DNA from: Vulgatibacter incomptus
Lineage (GTDB): Bacteria > Myxococcota > Myxococcia > Myxococcales > Vulgatibacteraceae
Assembly: GCF_001263175.1 (NCBI RefSeq)
Contig: NZ_CP012332.1
Coordinates: 3,535,501-3,599,500, forward strand
DNA: 64,000 nucleotides
Reading direction: 5' to 3'
Shown here: positions 52,867-64,000 of the stretch, piece by piece
How positions within the stretch are numbered: the stretch's first letter is position 1
Layout: the number at the start of each line of letters is the position of its first letter
Position numbers and translations under genes: made by a program
Notes under the pieces: generated by a model
What the model was told of the DNA's origin: nothing
What the model saw: the letters and a program-made list of their open reading frames with translations, nothing else
Database searches by the model: none

Positions 52867-55800
52867 CTATGGCGCGGGCTGGTGCGGTGCCTCACCGTAG
52901 AAGTCGAGTCCCCAGCAATCGAGCTTCCCGTCGGTTCGCACGCCGCAGCTATGAAGAACTCCCGCGCTCACCCGGGCAAAGGTCGAATTCGGCGGCGGGG
53001 TCCCGCCCCTGGAATCGCCCCAGCACGCTGCCGTCCCGTCCAAGCGGACACCGCACGCATGTCTGTCTCCTGCGTCGATGAACACGTATGACCCGGCGGG
53101 TACATCGGTAGTGGTCAGCGCGCCCTCACACTCGATTTCGCCAGCAAGGTCGAGCCCGCAGGCGAAATCCAAACCGAGTGCGATTTGCTGGTACAAACCT
53201 GTCATTTGCCATGGAGAGCTTCCCCAACAGGTCGCCGCGCCGGTCGAATCCAGGGCGCAGACATTAGGCCCCCTGGAGCTCACTTGCGTGAACGCGCCGG
53301 CAGGCGCCGACGTCAGGCCGGCCTCGCCCCAGCAGAGGAGGCCACCATCGTTGGCGTCGATTCCACAGGAGACGTTGGTGCCCATGGAGACCGAGGCGAA
53401 GGGCCCCGGGAACGGGGCAGTCGGAGCCAAGCCAATTTGATTGTCGCCCCAGCAGATGATCGAGCCATCGGACTTGACGCCACAGCCGTTGGCGTAGGAC
53501 AGGCCCACTTCCTTGTAGGAACCCGCCGGAGGCTGGAGGAGTCCGCTCAGGTCCGAGCCGAAGCAAACGAGCGCGCCGCCCGTCTGGACTCCGCAGGAGT
53601 ATCCCGCGCCCGCGACGACGTCTTTGAATCCAGGCACGACCACCCGCCGGGGACTCGTGGAGCCGTACGCTCGCGAATCGACGGTGGTGAGAAGGCGGTA
53701 GTATCGCCCCTGATCGACCGGAGCATCGAGGACTTGAAAGTATGAACCGGTCGCCCCGGGAATGTCGACGTAACCGCCGTCGGCATCGGCGACCGAACGC
53801 TGCCATTGGAAGGCCGCGACCCCCGCCCCCCCTCGCCTGCCCGTGACGGGGTCAGAAACGGTGGGCTGGGCGTAGTCGTAGAGAGCCCGCACCCGGTAGG
53901 TGGCCGAGGGAGGCGCAGACGATGTCGCCGAAAACCCGAGCTGTACGAACGAAAGGATCGGGTCGACCTCCACGGTGGAATCGACGGTGACGGTTCCGCC
54001 GGGAGCGCCGGCGTCCACGTGGCTCAACTCGGTTCCAACCGACTCCCAGCCGGCTCCATCCCGTTCGATCTCGAAGTCGATCACCGTCGCTAGGCCCCGG
54101 GCGCCGGTTCCTGAGGCACTTCGTGCCGAATCTCCGGAAGCGTAGACGGACTCGATCGCATATTCATGGTACGTGCCCCGCGGTTCGAATGAACTCCAGC
54201 TCAGCTCGACCCCGTCGGTGCGCGTGCCCTCCGTGGCACTGACTGAGTACACGTACCCGGGTCCGAACGTGGCGGAGGTATCGTCGAATACTTGAGTCGA
54301 GCTCGAAACGGTTTCGATCGCGATACCGTCTCGTATCACTCGGTAGCCCTCGAGCACCAGCGGAGCCCGAGCCCCAATTGCTTCCTGAGAGTAGGCGACG
54401 GATCCGTCGTCCATCGGCATCTCGACGCGGTAGGCGCCAGGATTCGAGCTCGGATCCGGGACGCTCCAGGTGAGAAGGACGCCCTCCGGCCGCTCGTACG
54501 TCAAAGACGTGATCCTCGGCGGGCTGACGACCCGAGGCACACTTCTGTCGGCGAAGGCGCGTGCGGAAGGCCCGAGCGAAGCGAGCGGCGCGCCGGTTCG
54601 AAAGAGATTGAACCCTGTTGGCTGCGGCGCCGCCGTGCGGCCCGTCACCTCCGGGGAGAACGGCGTGGTCATGAGCCCGTCTTGCAGGTACTCAGCGAGG
54701 ATCTTGAACTGAAAAGCGCGTCCGGGTACCGAGTTCACGACCCAACTCAAGTCGACACCCTCGTCGACCGTTCCGTCCGACGCGGAGAGGGCAACCGACG
54801 TTGTCCCCCCGCCGACGGGATGTCCAGGCTTCCCGCTCCATAAGCGAACCAATAGGGCTCGTCGTCGCGATGGATTTGAAGGTCGATGAGAATGGGGTCC
54901 GCTGCGCCCGCTTCGATGGAAACCGAGGTGGCGGTCGAACCGTCGGCGTAGGTCGAGACGACCTCGTAATTGTACCGGCGAGACGGTGTGATCACCGGAT
55001 CGGTCCAGTCGAGCCGCACGTCACGGAGCCGATCCTGCGAGGCCGCGATCGAGGGCGCCTCCACCGTGCCGCGCTCGACGTTGGTATCGACGACGGGCAG
55101 CGCGGGGTCGACCAGGATCTCCACGCCATCCCGCAGGACCGCAGTGCGGATCAAGGGCATGCTTCGATTCCCGACCGCCCAAATAGGGGAGCCGTCCTGC
55201 CCATCGCTTGCCACGGCGACGACTTCGTAAGTGTGTGCAGTGCCTTGGGCCTTGTCTCCCAAGAACCAGGACAAGGCGACGGAGGTGGCCGAACTGAACG
55301 CCGCAAGGTCGGTGGCTGCGATCGCGTTCGGCGCCGTCGCGCCGGCGTCGTCGAACGACCGCGCGGCGGAGGAGACGGCGAGGTCGATCGCCGCCCCGTC
55401 CCGATAGACCTCGAAACGCGCGAGGCCAGGGGGGCCGCGGTGACCCGTCGCGAAGGAGATTCGCTCTCCTCCCGACTCGAATACCTCGGTCAACGAGTAG
55501 TGCGAGTCGGGTCCCCGGGTCGCCGCCGGCTCCGTCCACGAGAGACGGACGAACGCCTGCTGGTCCAGGCTCGCCTGGAGCGACCCCGTTTCGAGCGTCC
55601 CCGGCGCGGCGGTCGTGTCCGTGAAGGACCTCGTAGTCGGGGCGAACGAGATCGCGGTCCCCGCCAACGGAGTCAGCCTGTATTCCGTGATCACCGGTGC
55701 TGCGCGAGCGCCCTGCACCGCATTCGACGAGATCGAGCTCCCATCGTCGAGGGCTGCCACGATCTCGTACGTATGAGGCCTGAGCGTTACGAGGGGTACC

Positions 55801-56690
55801 CCCCACGATAGCTCGACCCCGTGTGCGCTGGTCCCCTGTCCCGCAAGGAAAGGGGTCTCGGACAGCTCCGCGGCGTGTGCGTCGAAGTCATCGAACGTCC
55901 TGGTCGACGGATCCAGCCGAGGGCCCGCTTCACCGTCTCGAAGGATCCCGAAGTTGTCGATCCTCGGGGCGGCTCGTCGGCCAGTCACCGCGGCCGCTGA
56001 GACGCGACGTCCGTCCGCGAGAACGACGAAAACCGAATAGGAGTGGGTGACGCCGGCACGCGCTTCTGGCGCCTGCCAGGTCAGAGAGACCGCCAGGGGG
56101 GACTCAGCCACCGATAGCATCGGCGGATCGATCGTGCCGGGGCTCGCATCCTCGTCGAGGTACGCGAGCTCGACCCCAGAGAGCTCAGCCAGAAGAGCAC
56201 CATCGCGCACCAGCTCGACCGCGACGACGCCGGGGGAGCCGCGCCTGCCCGTCGCGTCCGTCGACCTCGCGCTCCTTCCGTGATCAAAATGCGCGATCGC
56301 GGCGTAGCGATGCTCGGCGCCCGGCGCCACCCGCGCGGCAGGCCACGAAACAAGGACCGCGTCCTCGCGGTTCTCCGTCGCCCCTACCTCTGGTGCGGAC
56401 GCCGTCCCGGCCTCCGCCTCGACGTCATCGTAGGACTCCGCCGCGCCCGAGAACCGCGCGATCTCCACGCCATCCCGCTCGATCGAGATCGCCCGGGCAC
56501 CCGTTGGCGCCTTCCACTCGAGGTGAACGGCGTCGGGTCGGTTCTCCGTCGCCACGAGCTCGGTGGGCGCCTTCGCCGGCTCGAGTTCCGCGGGAGACAT
56601 ATCCGATCCGCAGCCCGACGCGGCGAGCACCGCCAGTGCGGCCCACCCATGCGAGAGGAAACTCGGAAGACGCGGCAGCTGAAAGGTCAT
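52867..56690 (-). CDS. Giant lipoprotein with FN3-like repeats and RCC1-like C-terminus, frame broken
   Basis: About 1275 residues once joined. The N-terminal signal is a lipobox in AALAVLAASGC. Then come at least eight related modules of ~95 residues, each with a pattern like VxLSW or VRLSW, a Tyr strand, TGRRGxP and a line with RDGxxI, which look like degenerate fibronectin type III domains. The last ~240 residues are Cys/Trp/Gly repeats (CGVQTGGALVCFG, CGVKSDGSIICWG, CGIDANDGGLLCWG), typical of RCC1-like beta-propeller blades. The frame changes at a run of six C (54805-54810, plus strand): one more base would join SLDIPSAGG to TTSVALSASDG. It is surface exposed and perhaps adhesive or sensory; function is unknown. 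Confidence 0.8.
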
Positions 56691-56912
56691 GGCACGGTCC
56701 GTGTTTGGTCGAAAACGGTTCGCACCCTACAGCACGGATCCAATCGGTCAAAGAAATGCCGAAGTTGGCGAGCTCCGCAGTCCGATTCGATCTCGTTCCG
56801 TCTTCGTCGTCGCCTAGAGAGCGAGGGGCGACGCCTACCGGCCTTCCGACATCCTCGCCGACCCACTTCTTCCGCTAATCACTCCCGCAACCCGACGTTT
56901 GCCTGAATAGAT

Positions 56913-57979
56913 GGCGGTCTCAAGCGGTGAACGCACCACGGCGTGCGTTTGTGGCACTCTTCGCCTGAGAGGTGCCGAGGAATGTGGGCTCGTAGCAAGG
57001 CAAGTCGGCTGACCATCGAAGATCACCTGGAGCTCCAGCGCCGGTTCCGTAGCGGAGAATCGCTCGCTGTGGCCGCGGCGGCGGTCGGGTGCTCCGTGAA
57101 TTCAGTCCAGCGCCTTCTCCGCTAGATGGGCGGCATCGCGATTCGGGCTCCGATGCGCTCGGAGGCAAGACTCTCGATGGCTGAACGCGAGGAAGTCTCA
57201 AGCGGCGAACGCACGGCTTCGGCAGGAGGTCGAGGGCGGCCTGCGCCAGCGGTGGTCGCCGCAGCAAATAGCTGCGAGGCTGAAGGTCGACCACCCCAAC
57301 GACCCTGAGCTCCGCGTGTCACACGAGACCATCTACAGCTCCCTATTCGTGCAGGCCCGCGGTGCGCTGCGGAAGGAACTCGCTACCTGCCTTCGGACGG
57401 GGCGGACCCGGCGGCGACCGGAGAAGCGCACCGACCTCCATGGCAAGACCAACGACATGGTGATGATCAGCGAGCAGCCGGCAGAAGCCGAAGACCGCGC
57501 TGTGCCTGGCCACCGGGAAGGCGACCTGATCATCGGGAAGAACGGCAAGTCGGCGATCGGCACGCTGGTCGAGCGCAAGAGCCGATTCGTGGTGTTGCTC
57601 CCCCTGCCGAACGGGAGGACCGCTGAGGATGTCCGCAAGGCGCTCGTCGCCGAAGTCCGACGCCTCCCGGAGCACCTCCGGCGCTCGATCACATGGGACC
57701 AGGGGAAGGAGATGGCTCAGCACACTCGCTTCTCCGTCGAGACCAACGTCTCCGTCTACTTCTGCGACCCACACAGCCCCTGGCAGCGAGGCAGCAACGA
57801 AAACACCAATGGGCTTCTCCGCCAGTACTTCCCCAAGGGCGAGGACCTCAGCGCGTACACCCGACGAGAACTCAATACGGTGGCAGATCAACTAAACGGC
57901 CGGCCGAGGCAGACGCTCGACTAGAGGACGCCTGGTGAGGTATTCAGCACATTCGTTGCGTCGACCACTTGAGGCCGCC
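56913..57979 (+). mobile_element. IS30-family insertion sequence, decayed copy 2
   Basis: A 1067-base relative of copy 1 with terminal repeats GGCGGTCTCAAGCG (56913-56926) and CACTTGAGGCCGCC (57966-57979). It has lost about 170 bases inside the transposase but both ends are kept, so it might still be mobilised by copy 1. Confidence 0.8.
56982..57924 (+). pseudogene. IS30 transposase remnant
   Basis: Starts MWARSKASRLTIEDHLELQ, keeps the first helix-turn-helix (VAAAAVGCSVNSVQRLL), then hits a TAG at about 57123. An internal deletion removes the second helix-turn-helix region; the sequence resumes with GLRQRWSPQQIAARLKVDHP and a DDE domain in which GHWEGD reads GHREGD. The Trp codon of the final TLDW is replaced by a stop. 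It is not functional. Confidence 0.88.
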
Positions 57980-57988
57980 GAGTGAACG

Positions 57989-58471
57989 ATGGCCAAGAAG
58001 GAATCTGCGACCAACAAGGTGACGCCGTTTCTGATGTTCAACGATCAGCTCGAGGCCGCCGTCGAGTTCTATACCGCGACCTTTCCGGGCTCCGAGGTCC
58101 GATCGATGTCCCGCGCGTGTGTGGACGGACCCGTCACCTCAGCCGAGTTCATCGTCGGGGGCCAACGCTTCATGGGATTCAACGGCAGACCGCACTTCCG
58201 CTTCACCGAAGGGTTCTCGCTTTTCGTCTCGTGCGAGGATCAGCGCGAGGTCGACGAATACTGGGAGAAGATCGTTCGCGCCGGCGGCAAGCCGTCGAAG
58301 TGCGGCTGGATCACCGATCCGTTCGGCCTCTCGTGGCAGATCATCCCGAGGCGGTTCGTGGAGCTGGTCGGCGATCCGAATCCCGCGAAGGTCCATGCGG
58401 TCGTCACCGCGATGATGAAGATGACGAAGTTCGACGTCGCCGCGCTCGAGGAGGCCTACGCGGCGGCGTAG
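57989..58471 (+). CDS. VOC/PhnB-type protein (3-demethylubiquinone-methyltransferase-like fold)
   Basis: 160 residues of the glyoxalase/VOC superfamily: TPFLMFNDQLEAAVEFYTATFPGSEV opens the first module, EFIVGGQRFMGFNG and FSLFVSCEDQREVDEYW follow, with the closing GWITDPFGLSWQIIP. Despite the family name in databases this is not a methyltransferase. The C-terminal extension (MMKMTKFDVAALEEAYAA) is typical. It begins ten bases after the IS30 right end, so its original promoter may have been cut off. Confidence 0.9.
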   Translation: MAKKESATNKVTPFLMFNDQLEAAVEFYTATFPGSEVRSMSRACVDGPVTSAEFIVGGQRFMGFNGRPHFRFTEGFSLFVSCEDQREVDEYWEKIVRAGGKPSKCGWITDPFGLSWQIIPRRFVELVGDPNPAKVHAVVTAMMKMTKFDVAALEEAYAAA

Positions 58472-58539
58472 CGCCGGAACTTCTCCCGACCAGGGCCGGG
58501 GACGCGGAACGAACCGCGTCGCCCGGCAGAACGCCTCGG

Positions 58540-58953
58540 TCAGCTCCTCGAGGTGAACATCCAGTCGATGCCGAAGCGATCCTGGAGCGCGCCGAAGAGC
58601 CCGCCCCACGGCGCGTCCCCCAGCGGCTGTACGATGGTGCCCCCCTTCGACAGTCCGTCGAAGCTCCCGCGGGCCTGCGCGGCGTCGTCGAAATCGAGGG
58701 CCACGTCGACCGTGCCACCGGGCTGGGCCTTCGCCCCGTCGGGCGCGCCGTCGCTCAGGAAGATGGTGGCATCGCCGACCTGGAGGGCGGCATGCATCAC
58801 CTGGTTCTTGAGCGCAGCAGGACAGTCGGGCATCGCGTCGCCGAACCGCATGAGCGTGGTCACCTTCGCGCCGAGCGCCTTCTCGTAGAAGGGGATGGCC
58901 TCGTCGGCCTTGCCGTTGGCGTTCAGGTACGGGATCGCGGTCTTGATTGCCAT
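58540..58953 (-). CDS. VOC-family PhnB-like protein
   Basis: 137 residues: IPYLNANGKADEAIPFYEKALGAKV, QVMHAALQVGDATIFLSDG, VDVALDFDDA and the closing DRFGIDWMF, all standard PhnB-like features. The start at 58953 is supported by GGAGGGAGTCCACA; 63 codons upstream are promoter sequence. It is convergent with the VOC gene at 57989; the two are only distantly alike and are not a recent duplication. Substrate unknown. Confidence 0.9.
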   Translation of the reverse strand: MAIKTAIPYLNANGKADEAIPFYEKALGAKVTTLMRFGDAMPDCPAALKNQVMHAALQVGDATIFLSDGAPDGAKAQPGGTVDVALDFDDAAQARGSFDGLSKGGTIVQPLGDAPWGGLFGALQDRFGIDWMFTSRS

Positions 58954-59077
58954 TGTGGACTCCCTCCGGAGCTCGAAGCCCCGTACAGTTGGACGCTCGT
59001 TGGACTGTCGATGGCGGCCGGAATCATCGGTGAGCCGCTCAAAAAAGCGATCGCCGCCGCGGACGAGCCCCCGAAGA

Positions 59078-60565
59078 CTAGTTTGCCGGATTGACCAGGA
59101 TTCCACCCATACGGTAGGGCGCGGACGTCTCCGCCAGCACATCGACCAGGAGCTCGCCGTTCGCGCAGCCGAGACGGAGGAGGAACGAGCCGAGTCCGCG
59201 ATCCTCGACCGTCTTGTACGACCAGCAATCTCCGAAGGTCTTGGCTACGGATTCGAAGAATGGCAGGAGCCCGTCCTTCCAGGTGAACGCTTCTTCGACG
59301 AGGGCTTCGGTAGGCGCGGACGTGAGGAGGAGTAGACGCTGGCCAACGGTCTCGACCGCAGCCGCCGGCGTCGTGCTCATCCTCGGAACGACGTCGGTCT
59401 CAGGGTCGACCAGCAAGGCGAGGGTCGACACGCCCAGGCTCTGAATCTCCTCCACATCGCCAAGGGATCCTGTGCCGGTCAGGATCACGACGGCGCAGTC
59501 GTGCTCCGGCAGCAGGCCGAGGTAGGCGCCGTAGTCGGAGGTCGAGCCGTTGTGCCAGACGACCGTTCCAACCTTCGGCTCCTGGGTGACGATCCAACCC
59601 AGGCCGTAGCCGGTCGCGTCCGCGGTCTGGCTCGCAGCCAGCGTGTCGGCCTGGAGCACCGAAGCGTGGCCGAGCCCGTGCGATGCGAAGCGAGCGAGAT
59701 CCCCCACTGTAGTGAAGAGACCGCCGGCGGGCTCCATGGCGCCCATCCGCCAGGTCCCATTGGCGCGCTCGTAGCCGCCGAAGTGCGACGGCTGGAACCC
59801 GGGCGCGAGTCTCTCGCTGGGCACGTCCCAGACCGAATCGCGCATCCCGAGAGGGTCGAGCACGCGCTCCTGTACGAACGAGCGGTAGCTCATGCCGCTG
59901 GCTCTCGAGACGACGAGACCTGCCAGCGCCACGCCGATGTTCGAATAGGAACGGCGCGTGCCGGGGTCGAACAGCAGCTCGACTCCGCCGAGCGCAGCCA
60001 GCACATCCGCCTCAGTGATCTTCGCGTCCGGCCGCGTCCAATCGAGGCTGTCGTTGCCGTTCCGAGGAAGGCCCGAGGCGTGGCTGATCAAGTGCCGCAG
60101 GGTGACGGCGGGCTTGCCGCTCGGCGAGAGTACCGCGGCCACCTCGGGAAGCCAGACGGCAGCTTCGTCGTCGAGGACGAGCTTCCCCTCGTCGGCAAGG
60201 GCGAGGAGGGCCGTCGAGGTGACCAGCTTCGTGACCGAGCCGGCCCGGAAGAAGGTGTTCTCGTCCGGCGCCTTGCCAATTTTCGTGCCCTCGCCGAAGC
60301 CCGCCCGCCAAACGAGCTCGCCCCCGATGACGACGCCGATCGCCAGGTTCGGGTAGCCCTGGGCGGTCACGAAGCTCTCGACTCGCTGCCGGAGTGCCGC
60401 CGCCTGAGCCTCGGTGAACGCGGGCGCCTCCTGCCCGCCCTGACCACCCTGCCCGCCCTGTTCGTCTGTCCCGCCCTGCCCACCCTGCACCAATTCGTTG
60501 GGCGCAGTAGTCGCGCAGGCGCTGAGCAGCATCGCAGCGAGAATCGACAGGCGTCGTAGGTTCAT
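59078..60565 (-). CDS. Serine hydrolase lipoprotein (beta-lactamase/esterase class C fold)
   Basis: 495 residues. Signal and lipobox in LSILAAMLLSAC, then a Gln/Gly spacer (QGGTDEQGGQGGQGGQ). The class C-type catalytic domain has Ser-x-x-Lys in AGSVTKLVT, Tyr-x-Asn in RRSYSNIGVALAG, and HNGS in VVWHNGSTSDYG in place of the KTG box. These enzymes cleave small esters or peptides rather than beta-lactams in most cases. A C-terminal ~120-residue extension is unassigned. The start ATG 60565 follows GGGAGGGGAC. Confidence 0.9.
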   Translation of the reverse strand: MNLRRLSILAAMLLSACATTAPNELVQGGQGGTDEQGGQGGQGGQEAPAFTEAQAAALRQRVESFVTAQGYPNLAIGVVIGGELVWRAGFGEGTKIGKAPDENTFFRAGSVTKLVTSTALLALADEGKLVLDDEAAVWLPEVAAVLSPSGKPAVTLRHLISHASGLPRNGNDSLDWTRPDAKITEADVLAALGGVELLFDPGTRRSYSNIGVALAGLVVSRASGMSYRSFVQERVLDPLGMRDSVWDVPSERLAPGFQPSHFGGYERANGTWRMGAMEPAGGLFTTVGDLARFASHGLGHASVLQADTLAASQTADATGYGLGWIVTQEPKVGTVVWHNGSTSDYGAYLGLLPEHDCAVVILTGTGSLGDVEEIQSLGVSTLALLVDPETDVVPRMSTTPAAAVETVGQRLLLLTSAPTEALVEEAFTWKDGLLPFFESVAKTFGDCWSYKTVEDRGLGSFLLRLGCANGELLVDVLAETSAPYRMGGILVNPAN

Positions 60566-60633
60566 GTCCCCTCCCAAGAGGGTGCGGACGATAGCAAACT
60601 GCCGCGTGAGCAAAAGCTCGGATTCGAGACGCG

Positions 60634-61611
60634 CTACCTGCCCCGCCCTTCGGCAACGAAGCGCGCGACTACGGTCGTGATGGGGTCGTCACTCATGCCG
60701 GCTCGGATGATGATCTCGTTGTGGCCGAGGCCGTCGAGCTCGACGAACTCCGCATTGGCGTCGCGCTGGGCGAGCTCGCGTAGAGCGCGAAAGCCCTCGC
60801 GGCAGATCTCTTCGTCGTCCGTGCTGTCGACGAACAAGATGGGCGGGTGATCGGATCCCAGGTGGTGGATCGTGGAGTGCTCGGCAAGCGCAGCGTCGTC
60901 CGGGCCGAAGAGCGTGCTCATCACTTTCACTTGATCCGCCTTGAGGTAACGAAGCGACGCCCGCAGGTCGAAGATCCCATCGACGCTGATGACGCCCGCC
61001 ACCGTCCCCGGAGCAACGTCGTTCCGCTGGAGAATGCGCGGGTCCATCGCGAGCAAGGAGGCCAGGTGGCCTCCCGCCGAATGCCCCATGACGAAGATCC
61101 GCAGAGGATCGGCGCCGAGCTTTGCAGCGCTTTGCGCGACGAATCGTATGGCGCGCGCGATGTCGTCGAGGGAGTCGTCGCCGCGCTGCACTTGGGGGAA
61201 TTGCCGGTACCCGACGATGGCGGCTCCGATCCCCCGGTGCGCAAGGGCGGCTCCGACGTTGCCGTACGTGCCGAGCACCGGCTGGAGCCACCGCCGATCC
61301 TGCGCCGACCAGTATCCGCCGTGGACGAATACCACCATGGGGAACGGCTTCGTTTCACGCGGCAGGTACAGGTCGAGCTGCTGCTTCGGGTCGGAGCTCG
61401 CCGAGACGTAGGGCACATCCAGGCGCACGTCGAGATCGTCCAGCTTGCCGTGGAAGTTCCTTCGCGCGGGCCAGAAGTAGAGTCCCGCTGCCAGAAGGAC
61501 GAGCGCGGCAGCCGCGAGCCACCGCTTTCGGCGACCGGGCCTGGCACTCGTGGCGCCGGTTGTCGGTCGAGCCGGATCGGACTTCGGAGAAACGGCACCT
61601 GGATTCGTCAT
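60634..61611 (-). CDS. Membrane-anchored alpha/beta hydrolase (esterase-like)
   Basis: 325 residues. After a basic start there is one membrane helix (WLAAAALVLLAAGLYFW), then an alpha/beta-hydrolase fold of the carboxylesterase/HSL type: oxyanion HGGYWSAQ, nucleophile elbow GHSAGGHLAS, acid in LFVDSTDDEE, and His in LDGLGHNEII. It probably works in the periplasm. ATG 61611 with GGGGGACCGA ahead is preferred to the TTG four codons before. It is followed by the serine hydrolase on the same strand after a short gap; both may be one unit. Confidence 0.9.
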   Translation of the reverse strand: MTNPGAVSPKSDPARPTTGATSARPGRRKRWLAAAALVLLAAGLYFWPARRNFHGKLDDLDVRLDVPYVSASSDPKQQLDLYLPRETKPFPMVVFVHGGYWSAQDRRWLQPVLGTYGNVGAALAHRGIGAAIVGYRQFPQVQRGDDSLDDIARAIRFVAQSAAKLGADPLRIFVMGHSAGGHLASLLAMDPRILQRNDVAPGTVAGVISVDGIFDLRASLRYLKADQVKVMSTLFGPDDAALAEHSTIHHLGSDHPPILFVDSTDDEEICREGFRALRELAQRDANAEFVELDGLGHNEIIIRAGMSDDPITTVVARFVAEGRGR

Positions 61612-61670
61612 TCGGTCCCCCAATCACCAGAAATCGCTGCGGCGCCGACATGTAGGAAGCGTGGACTCGC

Positions 61671-63999
<2,329 letters not shown>

Positions 64000-64000
64000 C

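Overview
The window is high-GC DNA with dense, ATGA-overlapped operons, AraC, ECF and GHKL regulators, and many lipoproteins that carry Gly/Ser/Gln-rich linkers straight after the lipobox. This style suggests a Myxococcota-type (deltaproteobacterial) chromosome. That is an inference from gene content; no marker gene here fixes the species.

Layout. 0-5 kb is ordinary chromosome: the 3' end of fumC, overlapped by an NAD-malic enzyme, then an AraC regulator and a convergent methyltransferase/thioredoxin-reductase-like pair. 5-40 kb is a defence island. On the minus strand it holds a complete type I Zorya system (zorABCD, 12.6 to 6.0 kb). A VWA protein, two unknown proteins, a GmrSD-like DUF262 nuclease gene, metK and a DUF3293 protein follow. 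At 22.0-31.4 kb lies a tightly packed four-gene methylase-helicase-ATPase cluster (DUF499, DUF3780, DUF1156 methylase, PLD/SNF2 helicase). IS21 debris and an intact-looking IS5-family element (31.4-34.1 kb) separate it from a second methylase operon (34.2-40.2 kb). In that operon an N6-adenine methyltransferase is coupled to a protein with two GHKL ATPase domains and a histidine-kinase H-box, a receiver-like protein and an orphan 249-residue protein. I do not recognise this last operon as a named system, and it is the best candidate for something undescribed.

40-51 kb holds a module built by repeated duplication: two carboxymuconolactone decarboxylase/ECF41 sigma pairs, each behind a near-identical ECF41-type promoter; three CAP-like lipoproteins; and short scars of lost sigma and GST genes between them. 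DsrE-like, GST, SDR, DoxX and PEBP genes follow. 51-58 kb has two IS30 copies in the same orientation flanking a giant FN3/RCC1-like lipoprotein gene. 58-64 kb holds two VOC proteins, a serine hydrolase lipoprotein, a membrane-anchored esterase and a UvrA2-like ABC protein cut by the window end.

A caution for any reader: at least four genes (zorD, the VWA gene, the DUF1156 methylase, the FN3/RCC1 lipoprotein) and the first IS30 transposase are split by shifts that each fit one missing base, three of them exactly in G/C runs of six or eight. Most are probably homopolymer undercalls in the assembly rather than dead genes.
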